DNA of 50,063 nucleotides, taken from positions 1-50,063 of the forward strand of contig CANPWQ010000009.1 in the NCBI GenBank assembly GCA_947584965.1, written 5' to 3'. This document shows positions 42,359 to 50,063 of the stretch, one piece after another. This DNA is from Candidatus Gastranaerophilales bacterium. Its GTDB lineage: Bacteria; Cyanobacteriota; Vampirovibrionia; Gastranaerophilales; Gastranaerophilaceae. The position numbers and the translations under genes were made by a program. The notes beneath the pieces were generated by a model. It searched no databases. It saw nothing but the letters and a program-made list of their open reading frames with translations, and had not been told where the DNA came from. Each line of letters starts with the position of its first letter. The stretch's first letter is position 1.

Positions 42359-43577
42359 CTAACTTTTCAACAATACCTTTTAAAGCAATTTTTACGTGAG
42401 CATAATTTAACCCGCCCTGCATGTAAGCTGCATAAGGTTCTCTAACAGGGCCGTCGGCGGATAGCTCTATTGTAGAGCCCTCTATAAATGAACCTCCTGC
42501 CATAATTAATTTATTATCATATCCCGGAACTTCATCGGGTACGGGTGTTAAGTAAGACTCAACAGGCGAGAAACTTTGAAGTGTTTTACAGAACTCAATC
42601 AAAGGTTCAGGCGCGCCAAATTTTATTGTTTGAATAATATCCGTTCTAGGCTCACTCGGTTTTGGAGTTGAGATAAAACCTATATCTTCAAATACTTGCG
42701 AGGCAAGTATTGCCCCTTTTACTGCTTCGGATACAATTGAGGGTGCCATAAAAAGTCCTTGAAATATTAATCTTAACTGGTTTAGCATAGCTCCGCCCTC
42801 TGCACCGATTCCCGGGGCAGTTAACCTATATGCCGCTTGATTAACATATTCTTCTTTTCCCGCTATATATCCGCCTGCTTCTACAATTCCGCCTCCGGGG
42901 TTTTTTATAAGCGAACCTGCAATTAAATCCGCACCAACCTCTAAAGGCTCTAATTTTTCGGTAAATTCACCGTAGCAGTTATCTACAAAACAAATACAAT
43001 CCGGATTTTTGCTTTTTACTATCTCTATCATTTTTTTGATTGTACCTATATTCAATGATTTTCTAAGTGAATACCCTCTTGAGCGCTGTATTAAAACCAT
43101 TTTTGTTGATTTATCGACTTTGCTTTTAATCCCCTCAAAATCAACATCCATATTATTAATTAAATCAACTTCATCATATAAAACGCCGTGTCCGATTAAA
43201 GAAGCTCTTTTATCTCCTCGTTTTCCTATTACTTCTTCCATAGTGTCATAAGGCGCACCTGCAAGCGATATTAATTTTTCGCCATAGCGCAGATTTCCGA
43301 ATAAACAGCAGGCTAAAGTGTGCGTTCCCGAAACAAAATGATTTCTTACGACAGCTTTTTCCGCTTTAAACACCTGTGCAAATACTTTATCTAAAGCCTC
43401 ACGTCCCATATCATCATGCCCGTATCCCGACACGCTTGCAAAATGTTCAAGTCCTATTTTATTGTCAATAAAGGCTTTTAGTACTTTTTCCTGATTATAT
43501 TCTTTTATTTCATCAACCTTATCAAAGTATTGTTTAACTTTAAATTCGGCATTTTGTACTATTTCATTTTTATTCAT
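42351..43577 (-). CDS. Methionine gamma-lyase family protein (YnbB/aluminium-resistance type)
   Basis: PLP-dependent Cys/Met-metabolism enzyme. The 408 residues include VVRNHFVSGTHTLACCLFGNLRYGEKLISLAGAPYDT and the PLP lysine Lys225 in IAGSLIKNPGGG. This is the branch once called aluminium-resistance protein and now named methionine gamma-lyase family (YnbB), distinct from classical MetB/MGL. It could release methanethiol, ammonia and a 2-oxoacid; the adjacent 2-oxoacid oxidoreductase could then use the oxoacid (inference). No Shine-Dalgarno sequence: a TTGAAT-17-TTTTAT promoter ends six bases before the ATG. Confidence 0.88.
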   Translation of the reverse strand: MNKNEIVQNAEFKVKQYFDKVDEIKEYNQEKVLKAFIDNKIGLEHFASVSGYGHDDMGREALDKVFAQVFKAEKAVVRNHFVSGTHTLACCLFGNLRYGEKLISLAGAPYDTMEEVIGKRGDKRASLIGHGVLYDEVDLINNMDVDFEGIKSKVDKSTKMVLIQRSRGYSLRKSLNIGTIKKMIEIVKSKNPDCICFVDNCYGEFTEKLEPLEVGADLIAGSLIKNPGGGIVEAGGYIAGKEEYVNQAAYRLTAPGIGAEGGAMLNQLRLIFQGLFMAPSIVSEAVKGAILASQVFEDIGFISTPKPSEPRTDIIQTIKFGAPEPLIEFCKTLQSFSPVESYLTPVPDEVPGYDNKLIMAGGSFIEGSTIELSADGPVREPYAAYMQGGLNYAHVKIALKGIVEKLVN

Positions 43578-43583
43578 ATTTTT

Positions 43584-43612
43584 ATAAAATCATAAAAAGG
43601 GAGTATATTCAA
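43584..43612 (-). promoter_or_regulatory. Candidate leaderless promoter of the methionine-gamma-lyase-family gene
   Basis: On the minus strand TTGAAT (43612-43607), 17 bases, TTTTAT (43589-43584), then six bases to the ATG at 43577. The -10 matches four of six. There is no ribosome binding site. Confidence 0.42.
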
Positions 43613-43698
43613 CAGATTAATTTTGAATACCCGTCTATACTATGTACTTTTTTTAGTATATTTGAAGTAAAATATTACAGGACTTACAGGATTATATA

Positions 43699-45036
43699 AT
43701 GACAGAACTAAAAGACAAAGATGAACAATATAGTGTATTTTTAAAATACAAAGAACAGGATGAATCAAAAAAAAGTAAATTTATAATTACATTAAGATTA
43801 GTTTTATTAATTTTTGTTGTGGTAATTTTTACTTATTTTGTGATGTTTTTAATAGATAATTACGAAAATATGGCTTCTATATTTGAAAATCTTATAAATA
43901 AAAATACTAATGCTGAAAGATTAAGTAATAAATCGGATTTAACGCCGTCAAAATTCAATTTTAAAATGCTGAGCAGATATCAAAATATACTGTTATTGGG
44001 AGTTGATTCAAACGGACCTGATACACTTCCGTTTTCGGGAGTCCGTTCGGATACAATGATTATATTAAGTGTGGATACCCATGGAAATAGTGTAAATGCT
44101 ATATCAATTCCGCGTGACAGTAAGGTATATTTAGCAGATGAACATGGTGTCCAAAAGATTAATGCTGCTTATGCTCTTGGCGGAATTGATTTAACACGTA
44201 AAACAATAGAAGAAACACTGGGTATAAAAATTCATAATTATATAATAGTAAATGCTGAGGGGATAAGAAAACTTATAGATGCAATAGGCGGAGTGCCTAT
44301 ACATATTGATCAAAATATGCATTACAGAGATTATACAGCTAAATTAAACATAAACTTTGATAAAGGTTATCATGTTTTAAACGGTGAAGAAGCAGAGGAA
44401 TATTTAAGATTTAGAAAAGATATGCTGGGTGATATAGGCAGAGTTCACCGCCAGCAAAAATTTGTAAAAGCGTTAATAGAGCGGATAAAATCTCCCGAGG
44501 CATTGAGGAAAATTCCTGACGCTTTAAAAATAGCAAGTTTATACACAAGAACTGATTTGAATTTATATCAAATGTCGCAATATGCCGCATTGGCAAGAGA
44601 TATAGATATGAATAAGGTAGAATTTGTTATGCTTCCCGGTGGGCCGAATAAAAAAGGAATTATAAGTTATTGGATACTTGACCCCGAAAAAACTCAAAAA
44701 GTTATTAACAGATTGATTTACAGAAAAAAAACAGAATTGAGTGAAAATGAAGTTTCTGTCGGTATTATGTATGATAAAACAAAAGAAGTTCAGGCTTTAA
44801 ATATCAGAGAAGAATTAAAAACTCTCGGATTTGAAGTTAATTGCATGGGCAGATCTACTCAAATACAAGAAGAACAAATAATCGGTTATAACACTCAAGT
44901 GCCTAACGATATGGTAAGGTATATGCAAAGAAAAGTGCCTTTAATTTCGCATTTAAAATATGTTCATAATCCCGTTAGAAATTATTGCAATACAAGTGAT
45001 TTAGTTATAACTTTAAAAGATGATAATTTAATTTGA
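43699..45036 (+). CDS. LytR-CpsA-Psr (LCP) family cell-wall glycopolymer ligase
   Basis: LCP enzymes attach secondary polymers to peptidoglycan. The 445 residues have a cytoplasmic tail, one membrane helix (about 29-50) and the LCP domain (about 90-260): NILLLGVDSNGP, VRSDTMIILSVDTHGNSVNAISIPRDSKVY, and YLRFRKDMLGDIGRVHRQQKFVKAL, with the conserved D and R residues. A C-terminal LytR_C domain (about 330-430, VSVGIMYDKTKEVQALNI) follows. AGGA lies seven bases before the ATG. mazG follows seven bases later. LCP proteins in diderms occur in Cyanobacteria and Melainabacteria as well as Gram-positives. Confidence 0.92.
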   Translation: MTELKDKDEQYSVFLKYKEQDESKKSKFIITLRLVLLIFVVVIFTYFVMFLIDNYENMASIFENLINKNTNAERLSNKSDLTPSKFNFKMLSRYQNILLLGVDSNGPDTLPFSGVRSDTMIILSVDTHGNSVNAISIPRDSKVYLADEHGVQKINAAYALGGIDLTRKTIEETLGIKIHNYIIVNAEGIRKLIDAIGGVPIHIDQNMHYRDYTAKLNINFDKGYHVLNGEEAEEYLRFRKDMLGDIGRVHRQQKFVKALIERIKSPEALRKIPDALKIASLYTRTDLNLYQMSQYAALARDIDMNKVEFVMLPGGPNKKGIISYWILDPEKTQKVINRLIYRKKTELSENEVSVGIMYDKTKEVQALNIREELKTLGFEVNCMGRSTQIQEEQIIGYNTQVPNDMVRYMQRKVPLISHLKYVHNPVRNYCNTSDLVITLKDDNLI

Positions 45037-45043
45037 GCGGAAA

Positions 45044-45808
45044 ATGAAGTATCCGAATTTAGAAAAACTTATTGAAATAATAGAAATATTGCGAAGCGAA
45101 AACGGTTGCAAGTGGGACAGAGAGCAGACACATACAACTTTAAGGCGTAATATGCTTGAAGAAGCATACGAGGCTGTTGACGCTATTGATGATAAGGACG
45201 CAAATCATTTAAGGGAAGAATTAGGTGATGTGCTTTTGCAGGTTGTTTTGCACTCTCAAATAGCAAAAGAGGCAAATGAGTTTAATCTTGAAGATGTTGC
45301 AAAAGGAATATCGGATAAACTTATCCACCGCCACCCGCATGTGTTCGGGAATGTAAAAGTTAATTCTACCGATGAAATTCTTGACAACTGGGAAAAACTT
45401 AAAAAAGAGGAAAAACCTCACCGTACTTCAATTATGGACGGAATTTCAAAATCTCAATCCGCATTAATGAGTGCTCAAAAAATAAGTAAAAAAGCAGTTA
45501 AAGTTGGTTTTGAATGGCCTAATGAAACTTCTTTATATGATTGTGTTATTTCTGAAATTAAAGAGTTTCAAGATGCAAAAACAGTTGAAGATAAAGAAGA
45601 TGAACTTGGAGATATTTTGTTTGCGGTTGTAAATTTGGCAAGGTGGAATAAAATTGACGCAGAGCAAGCACTTTTAAGGGCTAATAAAAAATTTATTGCA
45701 AGATTTAGAGCAATGGAAGCTGCCGCAAATAAAGAACTTGAACATTTAACCCTTGATGAATGGGACAAACTTTGGAAACAGGCTAAAGTTTTAACTAAAA
45801 AAATTTAG
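45044..45808 (+). CDS. mazG: Nucleoside triphosphate pyrophosphohydrolase MazG
   Basis: Hydrolyses NTPs/dNTPs to monophosphate and pyrophosphate to clean the nucleotide pool. The 254 residues contain two MazG folds. The first has WDREQTHTTLRRNMLEEAYEA and the EExxE-type ELGDVLLQVVLHSQIA; the second has VISEIKEFQDA and EDELGDILFAVVNLARW. HRHPHVFG between them is a family signature. The SGC(K/P)WDREQTH start is standard. It follows the LCP gene by seven bases and ends convergent with the malic enzyme gene. Confidence 0.95.
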   Translation: MKYPNLEKLIEIIEILRSENGCKWDREQTHTTLRRNMLEEAYEAVDAIDDKDANHLREELGDVLLQVVLHSQIAKEANEFNLEDVAKGISDKLIHRHPHVFGNVKVNSTDEILDNWEKLKKEEKPHRTSIMDGISKSQSALMSAQKISKKAVKVGFEWPNETSLYDCVISEIKEFQDAKTVEDKEDELGDILFAVVNLARWNKIDAEQALLRANKKFIARFRAMEAAANKELEHLTLDEWDKLWKQAKVLTKKI

Positions 45809-45823
45809 TTTGATTTTTTCTTG

Positions 45824-47323
45824 CTATATAACATTTTTAGAAATAATTTGAGGAACTCTCATATCTAAAGCGTCAGGTAATATATAATCTTGGTTAAGCT
45901 CCGTATCACTCACCATTGAAGCTAATGCCAACGCACAGTTAAGTTTTATTTTTGTTGTTATTTTTTTTATATTGTTATTTAAAACACCTTTAAATAATCC
46001 CGGGAAAACAAGTGAATTATTTATTTGATTAGGGAAGTCACTTCTGCCCGAAGCGCAAATATAAGCTCCGTATTTTTTTGCTAAATCGGGCATAATTTCA
46101 GGGGTCGGGTTAGCCAGAGCAAATACTATCGGTTTTTGCGCCATTGATTTAATCATTTCTTCATCCAAAAGGTTTGGCGCGCTTAAACCTATAAATACAT
46201 CGGCATTTTTTATCCCCTCTTTTAAACTGCCCTTAAATCCCGAGATGTTTGTATATTGGGAAATTTCATCATGAGCAAAGTTATTTTGAGCTCTACCTTT
46301 ATATATTGCGCCATCTATATCAAACATAATAATATTTTTAGCGCCGAGCGCAAGAATTAATTTACAAACGGCAATAGCGGCAGCACCTGCCCCCGAAAAT
46401 ACAATTTTTACATCTTCAATTTTTTTACCTGTTAAATGCAGAGCATTTAATAATCCTGCCAATACAACAATGGCTGTTCCGTGCTGGTCATCGTGGAATA
46501 TCGGAATATCAGCCTTTTCAATTAATGTGTTTTCGATTTTAAAACACTCCGGGGCTTTTATATCTTCTAAATTGACGCCTGAAAAGGAATTTTGTATAAG
46601 AAGTATTATTTCAATGACTTCATCAGGATTTTGAGTTTTAAGACATAACGGCATAGCACTAACCGTGCCTAACTCTTGAAATAACACTGCTTTACCCTCC
46701 ATAACGGGTAAACCTGCAAGTCCGCCGATATTGCCTAACCCTAAAACAGCACTTCCGTCTGATATTATTCCGACGGGTTTTAATGTTTTTTCTTCCGAAA
46801 GCTCGGTTTCAATAACTCCGCCTGCCATTTTCCTTAATTGCAATGATTTTTCACTTGTGTTTCCCGTCAATTTATCAAAGCTGAACATAAATAAATTTTT
46901 TGATACACACAGAAAAAACTCTTTTAAAGTATTGCAATTTCCTTTTAATACGGGAATATTTACGTTAAAATCAATATTTTTAACATTTTCTTCAATTAAA
47001 CTTAAATCTATTGCGCCAAAAGATGGCTCTATATTATCAACTACAAGTTTTATTTTTTCTTCACTGCACGTTGAAAGTTCAAACGGGTATGCGTCAATCC
47101 CAAGTGATGATTTTAAAAATATTGCGCGCTCAAGTGATTTTTCATAATCAAAAGATAAAACAGCAACGGAATTTTCACGGTTCGTATAATCGTAAGAGGC
47201 TTCAGGGTTATCTTTTATTTCAAGACAAGAAGCTGCAACCCCAGGGGTATAAACAATTGCAAGTGCATTTTTGTCGTTAACCTCTACTTTTGAAACAATT
47301 TTTATTCCGTTATATTTTGGCAT
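45824..47323 (-). CDS. NAD(P)-dependent malic enzyme with internal duplication
   Basis: Decarboxylates malate to pyruvate. It is 499 residues, about 100 more than usual small bacterial malic enzymes. The start is canonical to YDYTNRENSVAVLS (about 56), and the catalytic Tyr25 is in VYTPGVAA. Then about 130 extra residues precede GIISDGSAVLGLGNIGG. The insert resembles the later VMEGKAVLFQE-to-HDDQHGT section, so the segment seems duplicated. The main copy keeps Lys211, the Glu/Asp pair in NLEDI and FHDDQHGT; a Rossmann motif FSGAGAAA follows. Its ATG overlaps the plsY stop (TAATG). It could feed pyruvate to fermentation. Confidence 0.88.
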   Translation of the reverse strand: MPKYNGIKIVSKVEVNDKNALAIVYTPGVAASCLEIKDNPEASYDYTNRENSVAVLSFDYEKSLERAIFLKSSLGIDAYPFELSTCSEEKIKLVVDNIEPSFGAIDLSLIEENVKNIDFNVNIPVLKGNCNTLKEFFLCVSKNLFMFSFDKLTGNTSEKSLQLRKMAGGVIETELSEEKTLKPVGIISDGSAVLGLGNIGGLAGLPVMEGKAVLFQELGTVSAMPLCLKTQNPDEVIEIILLIQNSFSGVNLEDIKAPECFKIENTLIEKADIPIFHDDQHGTAIVVLAGLLNALHLTGKKIEDVKIVFSGAGAAAIAVCKLILALGAKNIIMFDIDGAIYKGRAQNNFAHDEISQYTNISGFKGSLKEGIKNADVFIGLSAPNLLDEEMIKSMAQKPIVFALANPTPEIMPDLAKKYGAYICASGRSDFPNQINNSLVFPGLFKGVLNNNIKKITTKIKLNCALALASMVSDTELNQDYILPDALDMRVPQIISKNVI

Positions 47324-47934
47324 TATTTTCTTACTTTGCTTTCACTTTTGTTTAATAATCTTTTAATGTTTTCCCTGTGCATAATAATGACGTAAATTGC
47401 ACCTAAGGAAGCAAAGCAAATATAATAAACATTTTGGTCAAACATATTCATAAGTATAGGTGCAAGTGAAATTGCAATAACAGAGCCTAAAGACACATAT
47501 TTTGAGGTATATGTAATTATTCCCCAAATAGCAGCAATGATTAGTCCGACAGGCCAGCATAATGCCAGCATTGTTCCAACTCCCGTTGCTACTGATTTCC
47601 CGCCTGTGAATTTTAAAAATACCGATTTACTGTGACCTATTATTACTGCCGTTGCCGCTAAAACGGGTGTCATTCCCATAAAATCCCAAAAATCAAACCA
47701 TCTTAGTGCAATAAGGACGGGTATTGCGCCTTTTAATGCGTCCAAAAACATTACGGCAAAAAACCATTTTGTGCCCATTATTCGTTTTACATTTGTTGCT
47801 CCTGTTGAGCCTGAACCTGTTTTACGAATGTCTATCCCTTTAAATTTTTTTACTATTAAATATCCTGTTGGGATTGAACCTATAAGATATGAAATTATTA
47901 TTACAAATAGTGATTTTAATATAACATATATCAT
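47323..47934 (-). CDS. plsY: Glycerol-3-phosphate acyltransferase PlsY
   Basis: Membrane acyltransferase that transfers acyl groups from acyl-phosphate to glycerol-3-phosphate, first step of phospholipid synthesis. The 203 residues show the typical SYLIGSIPTGYLIVKKFKGIDIRKTGSGSTGATNV, then GHSKSVFLKFTGGKSVATGVG and a C-terminal RENIKRLLN. About five membrane helices are expected. It overlaps der by four bases (ATGA) and malic enzyme by one. PlsX is not nearby. Confidence 0.95.
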   Translation of the reverse strand: MIYVILKSLFVIIISYLIGSIPTGYLIVKKFKGIDIRKTGSGSTGATNVKRIMGTKWFFAVMFLDALKGAIPVLIALRWFDFWDFMGMTPVLAATAVIIGHSKSVFLKFTGGKSVATGVGTMLALCWPVGLIIAAIWGIITYTSKYVSLGSVIAISLAPILMNMFDQNVYYICFASLGAIYVIIMHRENIKRLLNKSESKVRK

Positions 47935-49259
47935 TTCTTTTCTCCTTTTTCTCTTGCAGAGATTTTTATCGGACTTCCTTTAAAGCCAAATGCTTCACGC
48001 AATTTATTTTCTAAATATTTTATATAGTTATCTTTCAGTAAATCTTCGTTATTGATAAATAAGACAAAATGAGGCGGTGCGGTTTGAACCTGTGTCGCAT
48101 AAAATAATCTTAACCGTTTTCCTCTTATACTTACGGGCGGATTCATTGATATTGCGTCCATTATTACTTTGTTTAAGATACTTGTGGATACTCTTTTTGT
48201 GGTCTGTTCATATACTTCTTTTGTTAATTTGTATATGTTTACAAGCCTTTGCTTTGTTTTTGCACTGATGAATATTTTAGGAACATAGTTTAAAAACGGC
48301 ATTTCCTGTTCTATTTCTTTTTCAAATTTATTTATTGTTGATGATTGTTTATCTTCAATTAAATCCCATTTATTTATTGCAAGTATTATTCCTTTTCCTG
48401 CTTCAACGATAGTGCCTGCAATCTTTTTATCCTGATCGGAAATCCCTTCTGTTGCGTCAATTACCAATACCGCAATGTCGCAGTTTCTTATGGCTCTAAT
48501 TGAGCGGTCAACCGCAAACTTCTCAACGCCCCAATCTACTTTAGATTTTTTCCTTATTCCTGCCGTATCAACCAATATAAATTCTTCACCCTCGTATTTT
48601 ACTTTAGAGTCTATTGCATCGCGAGTGGTGCCTGATATATTTGATACAATTACTCTTTCTTTGTTTAAAAGAGCGTTCACTATTGATGATTTGCCGACAT
48701 TAGGTTTTCCTACAATTGCAATACGTACGTTTTCGGATTTCTCTTCTTCTTCTAAATATGTAAAATCTTTTGTAACGGCGTCTAACAGGTCGCCTACACC
48801 GCCCGAGCCGTGAAGTGCCGATATTGCATAAGGTTCACCTATTGCTAAAGCATAAAAATCATTTACATTAAGAAATTTATCGGGGTCATCAAGTTTATTT
48901 ACCGCAAGAAAAACCTCTTTCCCGCTTTTTCTTAATACATTGGCAATATCATAATCAATAGGGTTTATTCCCTCTCTGCCGTCAACTAAGAATATTATTT
49001 TCTCCGCTTCTTCGCATGCTATTTTTGCCTGTGTATAGATGTTAAGCATAATTTCATCTTCATCACCGGGGATTATTCCGCCCGTATCTATAACAGTAAA
49101 TTCTTTATCCATCCATTCAACATCAAAATAAATTCTGTCGCGGGTAACACCTGCCCTATCATCTACAATAGAGCGTCTTGAACCTAATAATCTGTTAACG
49201 AACGTAGATTTTCCTACATTCGGTCTGCCTACTATTGCTACTATCGGTCTGTTCGCCAC
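47931..49259 (-). CDS. der: GTPase Der (EngA), ribosome assembly factor
   Basis: Essential two-domain GTPase for 50S assembly. The 442 residues have tandem G domains, with P-loops GRPNVGKSTF and GKPNVGKSSI, both with DTAGI/DTGGI and NKxD motifs (AVNKLDDP, AINKWDLI), and a C-terminal KH-like domain. The start is a GTG at 49259: an in-frame TAA immediately precedes it, so no upstream start is possible. ANRPIVAIVGRP is the expected N-terminus. The Shine-Dalgarno sequence is weak. It follows the spermidine-synthase-like gene by about 50 bases. Confidence 0.96.
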   Translation of the reverse strand: MANRPIVAIVGRPNVGKSTFVNRLLGSRRSIVDDRAGVTRDRIYFDVEWMDKEFTVIDTGGIIPGDEDEIMLNIYTQAKIACEEAEKIIFLVDGREGINPIDYDIANVLRKSGKEVFLAVNKLDDPDKFLNVNDFYALAIGEPYAISALHGSGGVGDLLDAVTKDFTYLEEEEKSENVRIAIVGKPNVGKSSIVNALLNKERVIVSNISGTTRDAIDSKVKYEGEEFILVDTAGIRKKSKVDWGVEKFAVDRSIRAIRNCDIAVLVIDATEGISDQDKKIAGTIVEAGKGIILAINKWDLIEDKQSSTINKFEKEIEQEMPFLNYVPKIFISAKTKQRLVNIYKLTKEVYEQTTKRVSTSILNKVIMDAISMNPPVSIRGKRLRLFYATQVQTAPPHFVLFINNEDLLKDNYIKYLENKLREAFGFKGSPIKISAREKGEKK

Positions 49260-49310
49260 TTAATTAATCCCGTTAACTGCTTTAGATTTATTTTATTACA
49301 AATATTTCGT

Positions 49311-50063
49311 TTATTCAATTTCAGTGTAATCTTTTAAATAATTTTCCATATAAATTTGTAATTTTTGAAATTTATTTATTTCACTATCGACAATATATTT
49401 TTTATCCGAAGAAAAAATAATTACGTTTGTTATATCAATAACGCGCTTATCAAGGTTAAAAAAGGATTTGTAATAAACTTTATCGGAGTAATTTCCTTTA
49501 AATACAAGATTATTAACAAAATACGATTTGTATTTAGGAAAATATTTTTTAAAAAATAAATTTTTCGGATTTTGAAAATCGGGGCTTGCACACATATTTG
49601 AAACGAATATTCCGCCCTTTTTTAAACATTTTTTTACTGCCGAAAAATATTCATCCGATAAAAACCGTAAATCAATTCCGTCATTATTTGCGACATCCGT
49701 TATTATTAAATCGTACTTCTTTTTGCAATTGCGCAGATAAGTTATGCCGTCTTGAAGAATGAAGTTAAATTTATCCGATTGTTTGAAATCAAAATATTTT
49801 TCCGCAATATTAACAATATTTTCTTCTAAATCAACGCAGTCAATTTCTTTTAAACTATCAAAAAGGAACTCAATATCATTAATCAATTTACCCGAGCCCA
49901 TACCGATTACAAGAATTTTCTCCGCTTTCGGGTTTAAAAGGTATGAAATCAAAAAGTAATTAATATAAGGCAGATTACCTTTGTAAAACTGTGTATTAAC
50001 AGTTCCTGCCTGATAAGTGTCTTTATAATGTAAAAATCGCCCGATTTCGTTTTCAATAACCTT
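49311..50063 (-). CDS. Spermidine synthase-like SAM-binding protein, partial (5' end beyond window)
   Basis: The frame is open through the right edge. Reading from 50063 gives KVIENEIGRFLHYKDTYQAG and TQFYKGNLPYINYFLISYLL, so the protein extends upstream of any internal start. AEKILVIGMGSGKLINDIEFL is a SAM/dcSAM-binding Rossmann motif, followed by ECVDLEEN-like IDCVDLEENIVNIAEKYFD and DLIITDVANNDGID. This pattern matches polyamine (spermidine) synthase-fold proteins, which often occur fused to membrane transporter domains upstream. Whether it makes spermidine cannot be told. It lies upstream of der and may share its transcript. Confidence 0.78.
   Translation of the reverse strand, partial: KVIENEIGRFLHYKDTYQAGTVNTQFYKGNLPYINYFLISYLLNPKAEKILVIGMGSGKLINDIEFLFDSLKEIDCVDLEENIVNIAEKYFDFKQSDKFNFILQDGITYLRNCKKKYDLIITDVANNDGIDLRFLSDEYFSAVKKCLKKGGIFVSNMCASPDFQNPKNLFFKKYFPKYKSYFVNNLVFKGNYSDKVYYKSFFNLDKRVIDITNVIIFSSDKKYIVDSEINKFQKLQIYMENYLKDYTEIE

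Noticed and set aside
49952-49952. Internal TTG as the start of the spermidine-synthase-like gene
   Set aside because: The frame stays open to the window edge and the upstream residues (DTYQAG, GNLPYINYFL) continue the family pattern, so the gene is cut by the edge and not short.
1-50063. CRISPR arrays, tRNA or rRNA genes, transposases, integrases
   Set aside because: I saw no spaced direct repeats, no cloverleaf or rRNA sequence and no transposase or integrase coding frame; the only direct repeat is the lepA 5' duplication.

Overview
The window is about 50 kb of an AT-rich, gene-dense bacterial chromosome. The cell is diderm: it encodes a TolC-type outer-membrane channel, an RND pump, two Skp/OmpH-like periplasmic chaperones and a POTRA protein. 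It looks like a fermentative anaerobe, with a VOR-type 2-oxoacid:ferredoxin oxidoreductase, many 4Fe-4S proteins, malic enzyme, pyrimidine-nucleoside phosphorylase and a methionine-gamma-lyase-family enzyme. Firmicute-like metabolism combined with an outer membrane, a cyanobacterial-style GlgC and secreted RLxRLE-motif proteins suggest a gut Gastranaerophilales (Melainabacteria/Vampirovibrionia) genome. That assignment is inference; no rRNA or tRNA gene was seen.

Layout. 1-6.2 kb: 5' part of fusA (minus strand), a small unknown ORF, asnS, then ruvC-membrane protein-mtnA, and the first Skp-like gene. 6.3-13.6 kb: an AT-rich polytopic membrane protein, aroF, the second Skp-like gene, pdp, a C_GCAxxG_C_C protein, a phosphodiester glycosidase and two small secreted proteins. 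13.7-17.1 kb: the tig-clpP-clpX proteostasis operon. 17.1-19.7 kb: a three-gene surface-polysaccharide cassette (rfbC, sugar-nucleotide dehydratase/epimerase, DUF4422 glycosyltransferase) between clpX and lepA. It is flanked by an imperfect direct repeat of the lepA 5' end and has a G9 tract in its leader. 19.7-23.2 kb: lepA, glgC and an anchored thioredoxin. 23.3-29.9 kb: a MarR-controlled RND efflux operon with a clear promoter and operator-like palindrome.

30-33.2 kb (minus strand): an unknown membrane protein followed by larB-larC-larE, which make the nickel-pincer cofactor; larA is absent here and LarC lacks its C-terminal half. 33.3-35.2 kb: a DUF2207-like protein and LemA. 35.2-38.6 kb (minus strand): the most system-like locus, an apparent operon of a twin-arginine aldo/keto reductase with two 4Fe-4S clusters, a membrane polyferredoxin with an internal twin-arginine motif, tatA and tatC. 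It reads as a self-contained Tat-exported redox module. 38.7-45.8 kb: a DEDDh exonuclease, the four-subunit 2-oxoacid:ferredoxin oxidoreductase, a methionine-gamma-lyase-family enzyme, an LCP protein and mazG. 45.8-50.1 kb (minus strand): a spermidine-synthase-like protein (cut by the window edge), der, plsY and a malic enzyme that appears to carry an internal duplication.

Genes are tightly packed. Most operon junctions overlap by 1-20 bases and five convergent pairs overlap at their stop codons. Several genes have no Shine-Dalgarno sequence but have a -10-like hexamer just before the start codon, suggesting leaderless transcripts.
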